A stretch of 52,056 nucleotides of DNA, taken from the NCBI GenBank assembly GCA_015231435.1, contig JADGBN010000007.1:1-52056 (forward strand), read 5' to 3'. Below the pieces are notes generated by a model. That model saw only the letters and a program-made list of their open reading frames with translations. It was not told where the DNA came from and made no database searches. Positions 11,145 to 21,196 of this stretch are shown one piece after another. The DNA comes from Gammaproteobacteria bacterium. Its GTDB lineage: Bacteria; Pseudomonadota; Gammaproteobacteria; Thiohalomonadales; Thiohalomonadaceae. Every line of letters begins with the position of its first letter. Within the stretch, counting starts at the first letter, position 1. The translations under genes were made by a program, and so were the position numbers.

Positions 11145-12668
11145 TTAGCGTAAGAAAAGTTGGTAGCCAAGGCTTTCACTCTCATCCCAGTAGGTATAAC
11201 CAACCTGTTCAAGAAAGGTGGCAAACTCATCGAGTTGGGTCTGTGGCACCTGCATTCCCACCAATACCCGGCCATAGGCAGCGCCGTGATTGCGGTAGTG
11301 AAAAAGGGAGATATTCCAGTGATGATCGCCAACGCAGTTTAAAAAGCGCAGCAGTGCCCCAGGACGCTCGGGAAACTCAAAGCGATAGAGGCGCTCATCA
11401 CTCACCCCGGCATGCCCCCCGACCATATAGCGAATATGAAGTTTTGCCAGCTCATTTTCGGTCAGGTCAACCAGTGCGTAACCCTGTTGGGTCAGTAGAT
11501 GAATCAGTTCACGACGTTCCACCTCGCCACGACTTAACTGCACACCGACAAATATCTGTGCCGCCGCACTATTGGCAAAGCGGTAGTTAAACTCAGTCAC
11601 CGAGCGTTCGCCCAAAAGTTCACAGAAACGGCGAAAACTGCCCACCACCTCGGGAATGGTCACCGCAAGAATGGCCTCGCGATGCTCACCTATCTCGGCA
11701 CGTTCAGCGACATGACGCAGCCTGTCAAAGTTAATATTGGCACCACTGGCAATGGCAATCAGTGACTTTTCACGAATACCCTCACGCGCAACATAGCGCT
11801 TCATGCCCGCTACCGCCAAAGCGCCCGCCGGTTCACAAATCGAGCGGGTGTCACAAAAAATATCCTTAATCGCTGCGCAAATCTCATCGGTAGAGACAAG
11901 AATCACCTCATCGACATACTGCTGTGCCAGGCGAAAGGGCTCTTTACCGACCTGCAGTACCGCTACGCCATCGGCAAAAATACCGACCTGACTCAGGCGC
12001 ACCCGCTCCTTTGCAGCCAGGGCGTGGTGCATGGAGGGGGCATCATCAGGCTCAACCCCGATAATTTTAATCTCCGGACGCAGGTACTTCACATAGGCGG
12101 CAACGCCGGCAATCAGCCCCCCCCCGCCCACGGGTACAAAAATGGCGTGCAGATCTTGCTGATGCTGTTGCATGATCTCCATGGCAATCGTCCCTTGTCC
12201 GGCAATCACCTCGGGATCATCATAGGGGTGAATAAAGGTGGCACCGGTTGCGGCGGCAAGCTCGCAGGCGTGCTCGTAGGCATCGTTGTAGGTATTGCCA
12301 TGCAAAACAATTTTCGCCCCGCGACTGGCGACCGAACGCACCTTAATCTCTGGTGTGGTCGCTGGCATGACAATCATCGCTTGCAAGCCAAGACGCGCCG
12401 CAGCGAGCGCCACCCCCTGCGCATGATTGCCAGCAGAAGCGGCGATCACCCCGGCCGCCGCCTCCTCAGGGGTGAGCTGCACCATACGATTGTAGGCACC
12501 ACGAAGTTTAAAGGAGAATACCGGCTGCAGATCTTCGCGTTTTAGATAGATCTCATTGGCGAGACGCGCCGAAAGCTGCGGGGCAAAATCGAGCGGTGTC
12601 TCCTGCGCCACATCGTAAACGCGAGCGGTAAGAATCTTTTTAATGTAGGGTTCAGACATGGGGCGCAT
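11145..12668 (-). CDS. ilvA: Threonine dehydratase, biosynthetic
   Basis: 507 aa; PLP motif 'KREDLQPVFSFKLRGAYN', two C-terminal ACT-like regulatory domains; start probably the internal Met at 12659. Confidence 0.96.
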   Translation of the reverse strand: MRPMSEPYIKKILTARVYDVAQETPLDFAPQLSARLANEIYLKREDLQPVFSFKLRGAYNRMVQLTPEEAAAGVIAASAGNHAQGVALAAARLGLQAMIVMPATTPEIKVRSVASRGAKIVLHGNTYNDAYEHACELAAATGATFIHPYDDPEVIAGQGTIAMEIMQQHQQDLHAIFVPVGGGGLIAGVAAYVKYLRPEIKIIGVEPDDAPSMHHALAAKERVRLSQVGIFADGVAVLQVGKEPFRLAQQYVDEVILVSTDEICAAIKDIFCDTRSICEPAGALAVAGMKRYVAREGIREKSLIAIASGANINFDRLRHVAERAEIGEHREAILAVTIPEVVGSFRRFCELLGERSVTEFNYRFANSAAAQIFVGVQLSRGEVERRELIHLLTQQGYALVDLTENELAKLHIRYMVGGHAGVSDERLYRFEFPERPGALLRFLNCVGDHHWNISLFHYRNHGAAYGRVLVGMQVPQTQLDEFATFLEQVGYTYWDESESLGYQLFLR

Positions 12669-12838
12669 ACCTTAGCAGCTGTGCAAAATCTTACAAGTAG
12701 TTAACCCATAAAAGTAACCGCCCTGCAGTCAAAATGCGGAAAAAAGGGAGCGACATCCCCTGCATACTGTTAAAATTGGGTCTCTCTGTGCAGCCATTAT
12801 CGGAAGATGCACGCCAACCTTAATGAAGAGGAGAAAAC

Positions 12839-13498
12839 ATGAACCAAGATGAGATGAAGCAAGCGGTTGCCCGTGCGGCGCTTGAGTATATCGTGCCGAA
12901 TACCATTGTTGGCGTCGGTACCGGCTCGACAGCCAACTTTTTTATTGATGCCCTTGCCGAACGCAAACAGCAAATTAACGGTGCGGTTGCAAGTTCTGAA
13001 GCAACGGCGACTCGCCTGAAAAAACATGGCATTGAGGTGTTAGATCTCAATAGTGTCAGTGCCATATCTGTCTATGTCGATGGTGCCGATGAGACCAACC
13101 ACTACGGTCACCTGATTAAGGGCGGTGGCGGTGCGCTGACCCGCGAAAAGATTGTCGCTGCCGCCTCCAAGCAGTTTGTCTGCATTGTTGATGCCAGCAA
13201 ACTGGTTAACTATTTGGGTGCTTTTCCGCTGCCGGTTGAGGTGATTCCCATGGCGCGCAGTTATGTCGCGCGTCAACTCGTTAAACTCGGGGGAACGCCC
13301 GTCTATCGCGAAGGTTTTATCACCGATAACGGCAATATTATTCTCGATGTTCGCAATCTGGAGATTATGCAACCCGTAGAGCTTGAACAACAGCTTAACC
13401 ATATCACCGGCGTGGTAACCAACGGCCTGTTTGCAATGCGCCCCGCCGATGTGGTGTTAATGGGTACCCCGAACGGCGTGCAAAAACTCGATCTCTAA
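12839..13498 (+). CDS. rpiA: Ribose-5-phosphate isomerase A
   Basis: '[16 protein letters not shown]', '[26 protein letters not shown]'. Confidence 0.97.
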   Translation: MNQDEMKQAVARAALEYIVPNTIVGVGTGSTANFFIDALAERKQQINGAVASSEATATRLKKHGIEVLDLNSVSAISVYVDGADETNHYGHLIKGGGGALTREKIVAAASKQFVCIVDASKLVNYLGAFPLPVEVIPMARSYVARQLVKLGGTPVYREGFITDNGNIILDVRNLEIMQPVELEQQLNHITGVVTNGLFAMRPADVVLMGTPNGVQKLDL

Positions 13499-13522
13499 TC
13501 TGCGCCCATATCACCAAGAGCG

Positions 13523-14140
13523 ATGACCATGTCTGCAATCACCTTACCTGAGACCCAAAGCGACACCGGGCGCGGCAGTTTTGCGATTAAAGAGACCATC
13601 TTTCTTGAGATCTCACCCTATATTGAGGGGGATGAGACCACCCATAAAGAGAGTAATATCGATGCCGAACTCGACACAATGAACGAGTTGCATCAGCAAT
13701 CCCAGTATATTCTGACCTCGCTACGCAAGACTCAGCCTGATCTTTGCAGTTATCTCACCCTTTTTGAGCGCAAGGTGCAGATACTGACTCACCTCTTTGA
13801 GTCGATGCGTCTTGGTGAAACCGCTAAACCTAATCAAATGGTGACGATAAGCACCAGCGGTTTAATTTATCAAAACGCAATGTCACTCGGTCAATACGCA
13901 ACAGCGGGCGGTAAAGTCGCCCTGCGCATGGTCTTTTTTCCCTCGCTATTAAGCATTCACTGTGATGCCGAGGTGGTTAGCAGCAAACCCTTCAGCAACC
14001 ATGAGGGGGTGACCCACTATCAGCATGAGCTGCGCTTTTGCCAAATTAGTGAAGTGAACGAAGATCGACTGGTGCGCCACATGCTAGAAACTCAATCACG
14101 TCAACTACGGCAACAGCGGGAAGAGCGCCAGCAACGCTAA
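13523..14140 (+). CDS. PilZ-like domain protein
   Basis: 205 aa; 'MVTISTSGLIYQNAMSLGQYATAGGKVALRMVFFPSLLSIHCDAEVV...' fits the PilZ beta-barrel with S-x2-G motif; no clear RxxxR. Confidence 0.6.
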   Translation: MTMSAITLPETQSDTGRGSFAIKETIFLEISPYIEGDETTHKESNIDAELDTMNELHQQSQYILTSLRKTQPDLCSYLTLFERKVQILTHLFESMRLGETAKPNQMVTISTSGLIYQNAMSLGQYATAGGKVALRMVFFPSLLSIHCDAEVVSSKPFSNHEGVTHYQHELRFCQISEVNEDRLVRHMLETQSRQLRQQREERQQR

Positions 14141-14200
14141 CAGACGACGCATCAATCTGCCCTGTTAAACCTGGCGACTCGCCCCTTACCCTACCCCTGT

Positions 14201-15082
14201 CTAACGAAGTACCCCGATAAAGGACTCTTCAAGTCCAGGCACCTTAACACCCGCAGTGCCGCCCGCCTCACTGGAACCAAAAGGTGTCACCATTAACTCT
14301 ACCCGACGATTTTTCGCACGATTCTCTGGGGAGTTATTGGGCTCTAACGGTTTTGTATCCGCCAATCCCTTCACCTCCATATTTTCACGACGCAGACGAC
14401 CATCGCGGGTCAGCGTCTCCACCACTGAAACTGCACGCGCAGCTGAAAGTTCCCAGTTTGAACGAAAACGTGCGGTGGCAATCGGAATGTCATCCGTATG
14501 GCCGGCAATGGCAATACGTCCTGGGGTATTGACCAGTTCATCAATAATGCGCTTCATGACCGGGTTAAAAGAGGCTTTCAGATCTGCCGTTCCAGAGTCG
14601 AAGGAGCCTCGCTCCTTAATGCGAATAATGACATTATTGTCCTTGCGTTCAATCTCGACCATCCCCTCTTTAATCTCATCCTTAAGCGACTCCTTAAGCT
14701 GCTTCTCCATGTTTTCAGCCTGCTTTTCAGCGACAGTCTCCGACTCAACTGGGGGTCGCAAATCAAGATTCGGGGCATCGGTGGTGGTTGACTGCTTCAC
14801 CTCGTCAACGGGCGTTGGCTCCGGCTTTCCCGGACTGAACTCCTGAGCAATAATACTGGTACCCATCGGCGAGAAGTTTTCCCGCACCTGACGCTGCACC
14901 CCAAACGCCTTGCTTAAGGAGCCGGCAGCGGCTTTAAAACGTTGCGCATCAATTTGAGAAAAAGTAAGCAGCAGTACGAAAAAGCACATTAACAGAGACA
15001 TCAGATCGGCAAAGGTGGCAAGCCATGGCGGGAGTCCGTCCTCACAGGCGGGACATTCGCACTCATCTTCTTCATCAGCCAT
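14201..15082 (-). CDS. pomB: Flagellar stator protein MotB/PomB family
   Basis: 'PPWLATFADLMSLLMCFFVLLLTFSQID' plug/TM with conserved Asp; OmpA-like peptidoglycan-binding C-terminus. Confidence 0.92.
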   Translation of the reverse strand: MADEEDECECPACEDGLPPWLATFADLMSLLMCFFVLLLTFSQIDAQRFKAAAGSLSKAFGVQRQVRENFSPMGTSIIAQEFSPGKPEPTPVDEVKQSTTTDAPNLDLRPPVESETVAEKQAENMEKQLKESLKDEIKEGMVEIERKDNNVIIRIKERGSFDSGTADLKASFNPVMKRIIDELVNTPGRIAIAGHTDDIPIATARFRSNWELSAARAVSVVETLTRDGRLRRENMEVKGLADTKPLEPNNSPENRAKNRRVELMVTPFGSSEAGGTAGVKVPGLEESFIGVLR

Positions 15083-15098
15083 GGCCTATTTTCCTTGA

Positions 15099-15857
15099 CT
15101 ACTCATCTTCTACCGGACGCTTGGAGGCCGGCAGATAGGTCGAGAGCAACTCTGAAATAACCCGTGGATTGTGGCCTGCCTGAATCGACTGCAAGCCATC
15201 AATAATTAATGATTTAACCAACTTCTCCTCATTACTGCGCAGCGCAAGCTTTTCGGCAATCGGTTGACAGATCATATTGGCAATCATCGAGCCATACAGG
15301 GTAGTCAGCAGCGCCACCGCCATCGCCGGTCCGATAGAGGCAGGGTCAGACATATTTGCCAACATCTGCACCAGACCCACCAGGGTTCCGATCATCCCCA
15401 TCGCCGGTGCATAGACCGCATAACCCTTAAATATCGTCACCCCGACCGAGTGGCGCTCTACCGTTTGTGCCATATCCTTATTAAGAACACTACGAATCAT
15501 CTCCGGTGCATGACCATCCACCATCATCTGAATCCCTTTTTTGAGAAACTCATCATCGATATCGGCCCCTTCCAGCGCCAGCAGGCCATCCTTACGGGAG
15601 ATATTTGCCAGCTCCTGCAACTTCTCAATGAGCTCAAGGGGATCGGAGAGTTTATTGCTAAAGGTTTTCCCCGCAATCTTAAAAGCCCCGAGAAATTGCC
15701 CCATGCTGTATTTCATCATGATGATCATTAACGTACCCCCCACCACAATCAGCAGAGAGGGGGCGTTAACAAAGATGATGGCACTTGGTCCCAGCATAAT
15801 TGCCGAGATGATAATCGCCCAGGCACCCAGAAAACCGATAAGTGTTGCTATATCCAC
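15099..15857 (-). CDS. pomA: Flagellar stator protein MotA/PomA family
   Basis: 252 aa; MotA/TolQ/ExbB core 'YAPAMGMIGTLVGLVQMLANM...GPAMAVALLTTLYGSMIANM'. Confidence 0.92.
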   Translation of the reverse strand: MDIATLIGFLGAWAIIISAIMLGPSAIIFVNAPSLLIVVGGTLMIIMMKYSMGQFLGAFKIAGKTFSNKLSDPLELIEKLQELANISRKDGLLALEGADIDDEFLKKGIQMMVDGHAPEMIRSVLNKDMAQTVERHSVGVTIFKGYAVYAPAMGMIGTLVGLVQMLANMSDPASIGPAMAVALLTTLYGSMIANMICQPIAEKLALRSNEEKLVKSLIIDGLQSIQAGHNPRVISELLSTYLPASKRPVEDE

Positions 15858-15968
15858 AGATTAAAACCAGTAGTCAAAAAAGAGAGAGTGAGATAAAAAA
15901 ACAGACCGCATTTTAGCCGATATAACAGAAAAAATCAGTTCGCAGCAGGGCAAACTGCAATGGCTATT

Positions 15969-16343
15969 TTACGCCGGGGTTTCACTATCCTGTTCTGCCA
16001 CCTGTTTTTTGACATCAGCCATATCAAGATCTTTTGCCTGTTCAATCAGCTGTTCAAACTGGCCACCCATCAACGCCCCCGGTTGTGCGTAGATAATAAT
16101 CTGTTCGCGAAAGATCATGAGCGTCGGGATCGAGCGGATATTGAAGTGACCTGCCAACTCCTGCTCGACCTCGGTATTTACCTTAGCAAAGACAATATCT
16201 GGATAATCCTCCGCTACCGACTCATAAACCGGGCCGAACTGCTTACACGGACCGCACCAAGGCGCCCAGAAGTCAATAATAACAAAGGGGTTATCATTAA
16301 TAATCTGCTCAAAATTATCGCCATTTAGATCTACCGTTGACAT
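15969..16343 (-). CDS. Thioredoxin-like protein
   Basis: WCGPC active site, 'IRSIPTLMIF' cis-Pro motif. Confidence 0.93.
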   Translation of the reverse strand: MSTVDLNGDNFEQIINDNPFVIIDFWAPWCGPCKQFGPVYESVAEDYPDIVFAKVNTEVEQELAGHFNIRSIPTLMIFREQIIIYAQPGALMGGQFEQLIEQAKDLDMADVKKQVAEQDSETPA

Positions 16344-16376
16344 ACATCACTCCTATGCGTCTGTTAAAAAATCGGT

Positions 16377-18659
16377 TTACTTCGAGGTCATCGTCCAAAT
16401 TCCGCTCCAGTCACTACCCGGATCATGTTGTTGCAGATGTTGACAGCGTTCAATGTAAACGCTGGTTAGGTAATCCTGCGGATGAATCGCAAGGATATCA
16501 TTAAATGAACCTATCGCCCGCTGCCAGTCCCCCTGCTTGTAGTGTTCCCGCCCTTCACGAAAGAGGCCGATCACATCCATCATATTGGGGAAGCTGCGAT
16601 TATCATGGTAGTCAAGCACCTCATAAATCTCTATCGGTTGCGTTTTGCCCTTGACCACCACATAGTCAATCGCCCTGACCCGATAGGTTCCGTGCAGCTG
16701 CTTATAGGTATTCTCACTAATGAGGATCTGCGCCCCATACTGCTTACAGGCGCTCTCTAACCGCGCCGCAAGGTTAACGCCATCACCAATAATAGTGTAG
16801 TCCATCCGTTTTGGTGAACCGATATTACCTGAGACCACATGACCGGTATTAAGACCAATCCCAATATGTACCGCTGGCTCACCACGACCTTCGCGATCCG
16901 CGTTCCAGCGCTGTAACGAAGTAATCATCTCAATTGCCGTACGCACACCACGGTCAGGATCATCATCGTGGGCGCGGGGAATGCCAAAGACTGACATAAT
17001 CGCATCACCAATGAACTTATCCAGCATCCCCTCATGACGCTGTATCGACTCCACCATAATGGTGAAGTACTCATTGAGCAGCGAAACCGTTCCCTGGGCG
17101 CCAAGCGTTTCGGTAATCGTCGTAAAGCTGCGAATATCGGAGAAGAGAACCGTTGCCTCAATGCTGGTGCCCCCCAATACATCTTGCCCCGAGTCGAGCA
17201 ACTGCGCCGCAAGCCCCGGATCCATATAACGCGCCATCGTTGCCTTAACGCGCTTTTCGTTACTAATATCCTCAATCATCAGCATACAGCCGAGTTGGCT
17301 GCCATCCGTACTCTTTAACGGGTGCGTCGTGATATTGACTGAACGCTCTGCGCCACTCACCCAAAGCGAGGCATCCATGGTTACATCACTCTGCTGCTCC
17401 CGCTGTACTTTGGTAATACGCTCGAGTAACCAGCTATTATGCTCGTTAAATATCTCTTCAGCCTTTCTGCCCAGCAGATCATCACCACTAACACCAAGAA
17501 TACGCTGACCCGCGGCATTGCAGGTGATGATCTGCCCCTCCTCATCAAGGGTAATCACCCCAGAGGGCATACTTTCAAGCATACTTTCGTTATAGTTTTT
17601 AATATTTTGCACATCTTCAAAGAGCTTGGCATTCTCCAGGGCAATGGCAATTTGGGCGGTAAATGCCTTAAGACGGGTCTCATCCTCGCTGGTAAAGGGG
17701 CCACCATGACGATTCAAAACCTGGGTAACGCCAATACATTTACCCTTTTTATTATTCACCGGAACGCAGAGAATAGAGCGGGTAAAGTAGCCAGTCTGCT
17801 TGTCAAAGGCGGGGTTAAAGCGCAAATCAGCATAGGCGTGCGGAATATTTATTGTCTGCTGTGAGGTAAAGACCGTCCCGGCAATACCTAAATGGTTGGG
17901 AAAGCGTATTTCACCAATGCTGTCCCCCTGCGCCACCCGCGCAAAGAGCATTTTTCGTTTCTCATCATTCAAAAAGAGGGTCGAGCGATCCGCCTGCAAC
18001 ATTTTGGTCGCCTCACCCATAACCCGTTGCAGCAAGGTGTCCAGCTCTAACTCGGAGGTGACATCGACGACAATATCAAGAAAGTCGAGCTCCTTCTGCC
18101 GCGTTTTATTCATCCGCTCGACAAACTGACTGCTCTGCAAAGAGATCGCCGCCTGCGTCGCCATGCGACTCATCAGATCCAGATCACTTTTGGAAAAGCC
18201 GCCATCAACTTTATTCAGCAGCTCAATAACCCCGATAGTCTCGCCCCGAACGGTGCGGATCGGGCAGCAGGCGATATTGCGGGTGGTATAACCGGTTTGG
18301 CTATCGACACTCTGATTAAAGCGAGGATCACTATAGGCATCGGCGATGAGGAGATCTTCGCCGGTGGTATAGACATGACCAGCTATCCCACTATTATTGA
18401 GAATGCGGATCTCGCGACGGTTGGTGCCCTGTGCAATACGGGAGTAGAGCTCGTTGGTTTCTGGATCATTCAAAAAGACCGAACCACGCTCCGCGCTTAA
18501 GGTCGTGGTGGCAATTTCAATGAGGATCTCTAGCTGTTCATCGAGAATATCGGAGTCGGCAATCCGTTTGGAGAGCTGTAACAGCAGCTGCAGGCGCGCC
18601 AGCTCCGGCATCGGTTTGGCCACTGCACGCGCCGTGGTCTCAGACTTGGCGCTGACCAT
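16377..18659 (-). CDS. GAF-GAF-PAS class III adenylate/guanylate cyclase
   Basis: ORF track runs to 18803; Met at 18659 (MVSAKSE) is the likely start. Two GAF domains (NKVDGGF, NRHGGPF), PAS, cyclase catalytic domain 'TVLFSDIRSFTTI', 'LDKFIGDAIMSVFG', 'MDYTIIGDGVNLAARLES'. Confidence 0.93.
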   Translation of the reverse strand: MVSAKSETTARAVAKPMPELARLQLLLQLSKRIADSDILDEQLEILIEIATTTLSAERGSVFLNDPETNELYSRIAQGTNRREIRILNNSGIAGHVYTTGEDLLIADAYSDPRFNQSVDSQTGYTTRNIACCPIRTVRGETIGVIELLNKVDGGFSKSDLDLMSRMATQAAISLQSSQFVERMNKTRQKELDFLDIVVDVTSELELDTLLQRVMGEATKMLQADRSTLFLNDEKRKMLFARVAQGDSIGEIRFPNHLGIAGTVFTSQQTINIPHAYADLRFNPAFDKQTGYFTRSILCVPVNNKKGKCIGVTQVLNRHGGPFTSEDETRLKAFTAQIAIALENAKLFEDVQNIKNYNESMLESMPSGVITLDEEGQIITCNAAGQRILGVSGDDLLGRKAEEIFNEHNSWLLERITKVQREQQSDVTMDASLWVSGAERSVNITTHPLKSTDGSQLGCMLMIEDISNEKRVKATMARYMDPGLAAQLLDSGQDVLGGTSIEATVLFSDIRSFTTITETLGAQGTVSLLNEYFTIMVESIQRHEGMLDKFIGDAIMSVFGIPRAHDDDPDRGVRTAIEMITSLQRWNADREGRGEPAVHIGIGLNTGHVVSGNIGSPKRMDYTIIGDGVNLAARLESACKQYGAQILISENTYKQLHGTYRVRAIDYVVVKGKTQPIEIYEVLDYHDNRSFPNMMDVIGLFREGREHYKQGDWQRAIGSFNDILAIHPQDYLTSVYIERCQHLQQHDPGSDWSGIWTMTSK

Positions 18660-19080
18660 GAACTGACTCTTCAAGTTTTTGCCGCAAAACAGCAATCGTC
18701 TGCTGTAACTGTAACTGTTCATTACGATTGGTTTGCGCGATCTTCTCCAATCGCTCCTGACAACGAAACTGACAACTGTCGAGTGCTTCACGCAGGGCAG
18801 CAATGGTCTGTTTCAACTGCACCACCTCCTCATAGCGATGACTGACGGCCTGCTGAATCTCGCGCTGCTGATTAAATACCAGATCATCACTACCCTGACG
18901 CATCGCCATAATCGTCTGTTTAAGCTCTTCGACCTCGCTACGCGAGTACAGCTGGGCACGTTGTACCGCCTCCTGCGACTCCTGTACCTGCGCTTCAAGG
19001 CGGTGACGCATCTCGACTATCGTCTGCTGCAAATGCAAAGTCTCTTTTTGCAGCGCAAGCTCACGGGAAGGCTCCATCAC
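18640..19080 (-). CDS. Coiled-coil protein with four exact-period 36-aa repeats (LxQTIxxxRxxL)
   Basis: 146 aa; QTI at residues 19, 55, 91 and 127; translationally overlaps both neighbours (4 nt with HD-GYP, ~20 nt with cyclase). Confidence 0.8.
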   Translation of the reverse strand: MMEPSRELALQKETLHLQQTIVEMRHRLEAQVQESQEAVQRAQLYSRSEVEELKQTIMAMRQGSDDLVFNQQREIQQAVSHRYEEVVQLKQTIAALREALDSCQFRCQERLEKIAQTNRNEQLQLQQTIAVLRQKLEESVHGQRQV

Positions 19081-20294
19081 ATACCCAAAATCTCGGTGTA
19101 AATACGCGGGTTAATATCGTAATCCGCTGCTGAGACCGCCTTTACCACACCATTATTGGCACTTTTTGCCAGATCAACCCGCTGCATATTGACATAGTGA
19201 TGACCTTTTACACTATAAAAAACCATCACCGTCGGCTTTAGCAGATTCTCGCCCGCCTCAATCACAATCGCCAAGTGGTTGGACTTCAGCTCAACCATTG
19301 TCCCCACCGGGTAGATTCCCAAACAGCGAATAAACTGCTGAACCAGGGTGGCATCAAAGTGGCTTGGGGTCCACTCCATCATCTTTTTCAGGGTTAGGGT
19401 CGGTTCCCAAGCGCTTTTATAGATGCGTACCGAGGTGAGCGCATCATAAACATCAACAATCGCCGACATCTGACCAATATGGGTGATCGCATCACCCTTC
19501 AGTTTTAGCGGATAACCGGTGCCATCAATGCGCTCATGGTGCATGGTCACCGCTTCTAGGGCAATTTTCGAAATACCGGAGGTTTCGCGCAAAATTTCAC
19601 CACTAATGACCACATGATTCTTCATCACCAGAAACTCATCATCGGTCAGTTTCCCGGGTTTGTTAAGCACCTCCTGCGGCGTCATAATTTTACCAATATC
19701 GTGTAACAGCGCCCCTTTGCCTATTTCGAGAATTGTCGTCTGATCCATCCCCTGACAACGGGCAAAGGCGATCGACAGCGCGGCGACACTCACCGAGTGC
19801 ATAAAGGTGTACTCGTCCTTGGTTTTAATTCGGCTAATACTGGTGAGGGCGTGAGGATTGCGAAACACCGACCCCATCATATCGCTGGCAATCGGTTCGA
19901 CATCACTGGCATCAATCTGTTTGCCGACACGAATATCCTGCATGAGCGTTTTAACCACACTCTGCGCCTGAGTGAACACTTTTTGTGCCTGTTGCCGCTC
20001 CTGCTCTACGGAGCGTGGCTGCGTGCCGGAGAGATCTTTAACCACCTCGATCATCTCGGCATCAATGCGATCGCTCACCTCGGCAACGGTGGGCGCATCC
20101 TCAACATCAAGACCTCGCTCGGGATCAATATAGAGCTGCTTAATCCCCTCTTTAATGATTTGATGAATCGTCTCACGATCCTTAACCATAAAGTTGTTAC
20201 GCAAAAACGAGTGTTCCATCCAGCTGCAATCGAGATCGCTGACATACATTCCCGGCTTAAGCTGGTCACTACGAATGCGCTTTTTCATCGCCAT
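19077..20294 (-). CDS. HD-GYP domain protein with DUF3391-type N-terminus (probable c-di-GMP phosphodiesterase)
   Basis: 405 aa; 'LLHDIGKIMTPQEVLNKPGKLTDDEF', 'HHERIDGTGYPLKLKGDAI'. Confidence 0.93.
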   Translation of the reverse strand: MAMKKRIRSDQLKPGMYVSDLDCSWMEHSFLRNNFMVKDRETIHQIIKEGIKQLYIDPERGLDVEDAPTVAEVSDRIDAEMIEVVKDLSGTQPRSVEQERQQAQKVFTQAQSVVKTLMQDIRVGKQIDASDVEPIASDMMGSVFRNPHALTSISRIKTKDEYTFMHSVSVAALSIAFARCQGMDQTTILEIGKGALLHDIGKIMTPQEVLNKPGKLTDDEFLVMKNHVVISGEILRETSGISKIALEAVTMHHERIDGTGYPLKLKGDAITHIGQMSAIVDVYDALTSVRIYKSAWEPTLTLKKMMEWTPSHFDATLVQQFIRCLGIYPVGTMVELKSNHLAIVIEAGENLLKPTVMVFYSVKGHHYVNMQRVDLAKSANNGVVKAVSAADYDINPRIYTEILGM

Positions 20295-20326
20295 GGTTGC
20301 TCGGGTAATACTCCGGTAATCACCAA

Positions 20327-21196
20327 CTAGCCAAGCCTGCGTTTTAAGGCTGAACCGATCTCAGCCAAAGAGCGAACTGTCGTCACCCCTGCAGCCTCCA
20401 GGGCAGCATATTTTTCACCCGCCGTACCACGGCCACCAGCAATAATTGCCCCGGCATGCCCCATGCGTTTTCCCTTGGGTGCCGTCACCCCGGCAATATA
20501 GGAGACGACCGGTTTATTTAGATGCTGCTGAATATAGCTTGCCGCCTCCTCCTCTGCACTACCACCAATCTCGCCAATCATGACCACCGCTTCGGTTGCG
20601 CCGTCTTCAGCAAACAGGCGCAAAATATCGATAAAACTTGAACCCGGGATCGGATCACCGCCAATACCGACACAGGTTGACTGACCGTAACCGGCATCAC
20701 TCGTCTGCTTGACCGCCTCATAGGTGAGCGTACCAGAGCGGGAGACAATACCGACACAGCCAGGCTGATGGATTTCGCCGGGCATAATACCGATTTTACA
20801 CTCGCCGGGGGTAATCACGCCGGGGCAGTTGGGACCAATGAGGTGTACCCCCAGCTCATCGCAGCGCATTTTGCAAATGAGCATATCAAGGGTCGGAATA
20901 CCCTCGGTGATCGCGACAATTACCTTAACGCCCGCCTCGGCAGCTTCGAGAATGGAGTCTTTACAAAAAGGAGCCGGTACATAGATCACCGAGGCATCCG
21001 CCGCAGTGGCGGCGACCGCTGCCTGTACGCTATTAAACACCGGCAGCCCCAGATGCGTTGTCCCCCCCTTGCCGGGCGTCACGCCGCCCACCAGACGAGT
21101 GCCGTAGGCAAGCGCCTGCTCGGAGTGAAAAGTCCCCTGACTGCCGGTAAAACCCTGACAGATCACCCGCGTTTCACGATTAATTAAAATACTCAT
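20327..21196 (-). CDS. sucD: Succinyl-CoA ligase alpha subunit
   Basis: '[21 protein letters not shown]', '[14 protein letters not shown]', 'MGHAGAII'. Confidence 0.97.
   Translation of the reverse strand: MSILINRETRVICQGFTGSQGTFHSEQALAYGTRLVGGVTPGKGGTTHLGLPVFNSVQAAVAATAADASVIYVPAPFCKDSILEAAEAGVKVIVAITEGIPTLDMLICKMRCDELGVHLIGPNCPGVITPGECKIGIMPGEIHQPGCVGIVSRSGTLTYEAVKQTSDAGYGQSTCVGIGGDPIPGSSFIDILRLFAEDGATEAVVMIGEIGGSAEEEAASYIQQHLNKPVVSYIAGVTAPKGKRMGHAGAIIAGGRGTAGEKYAALEAAGVTTVRSLAEIGSALKRRLG

Noticed and set aside
18660-18803. 48-aa N-terminal extension of the cyclase ORF
   Set aside because: Lies in the antiphase of the overlapping coiled-coil gene and has no domain similarity; Met at 18659 is a better start
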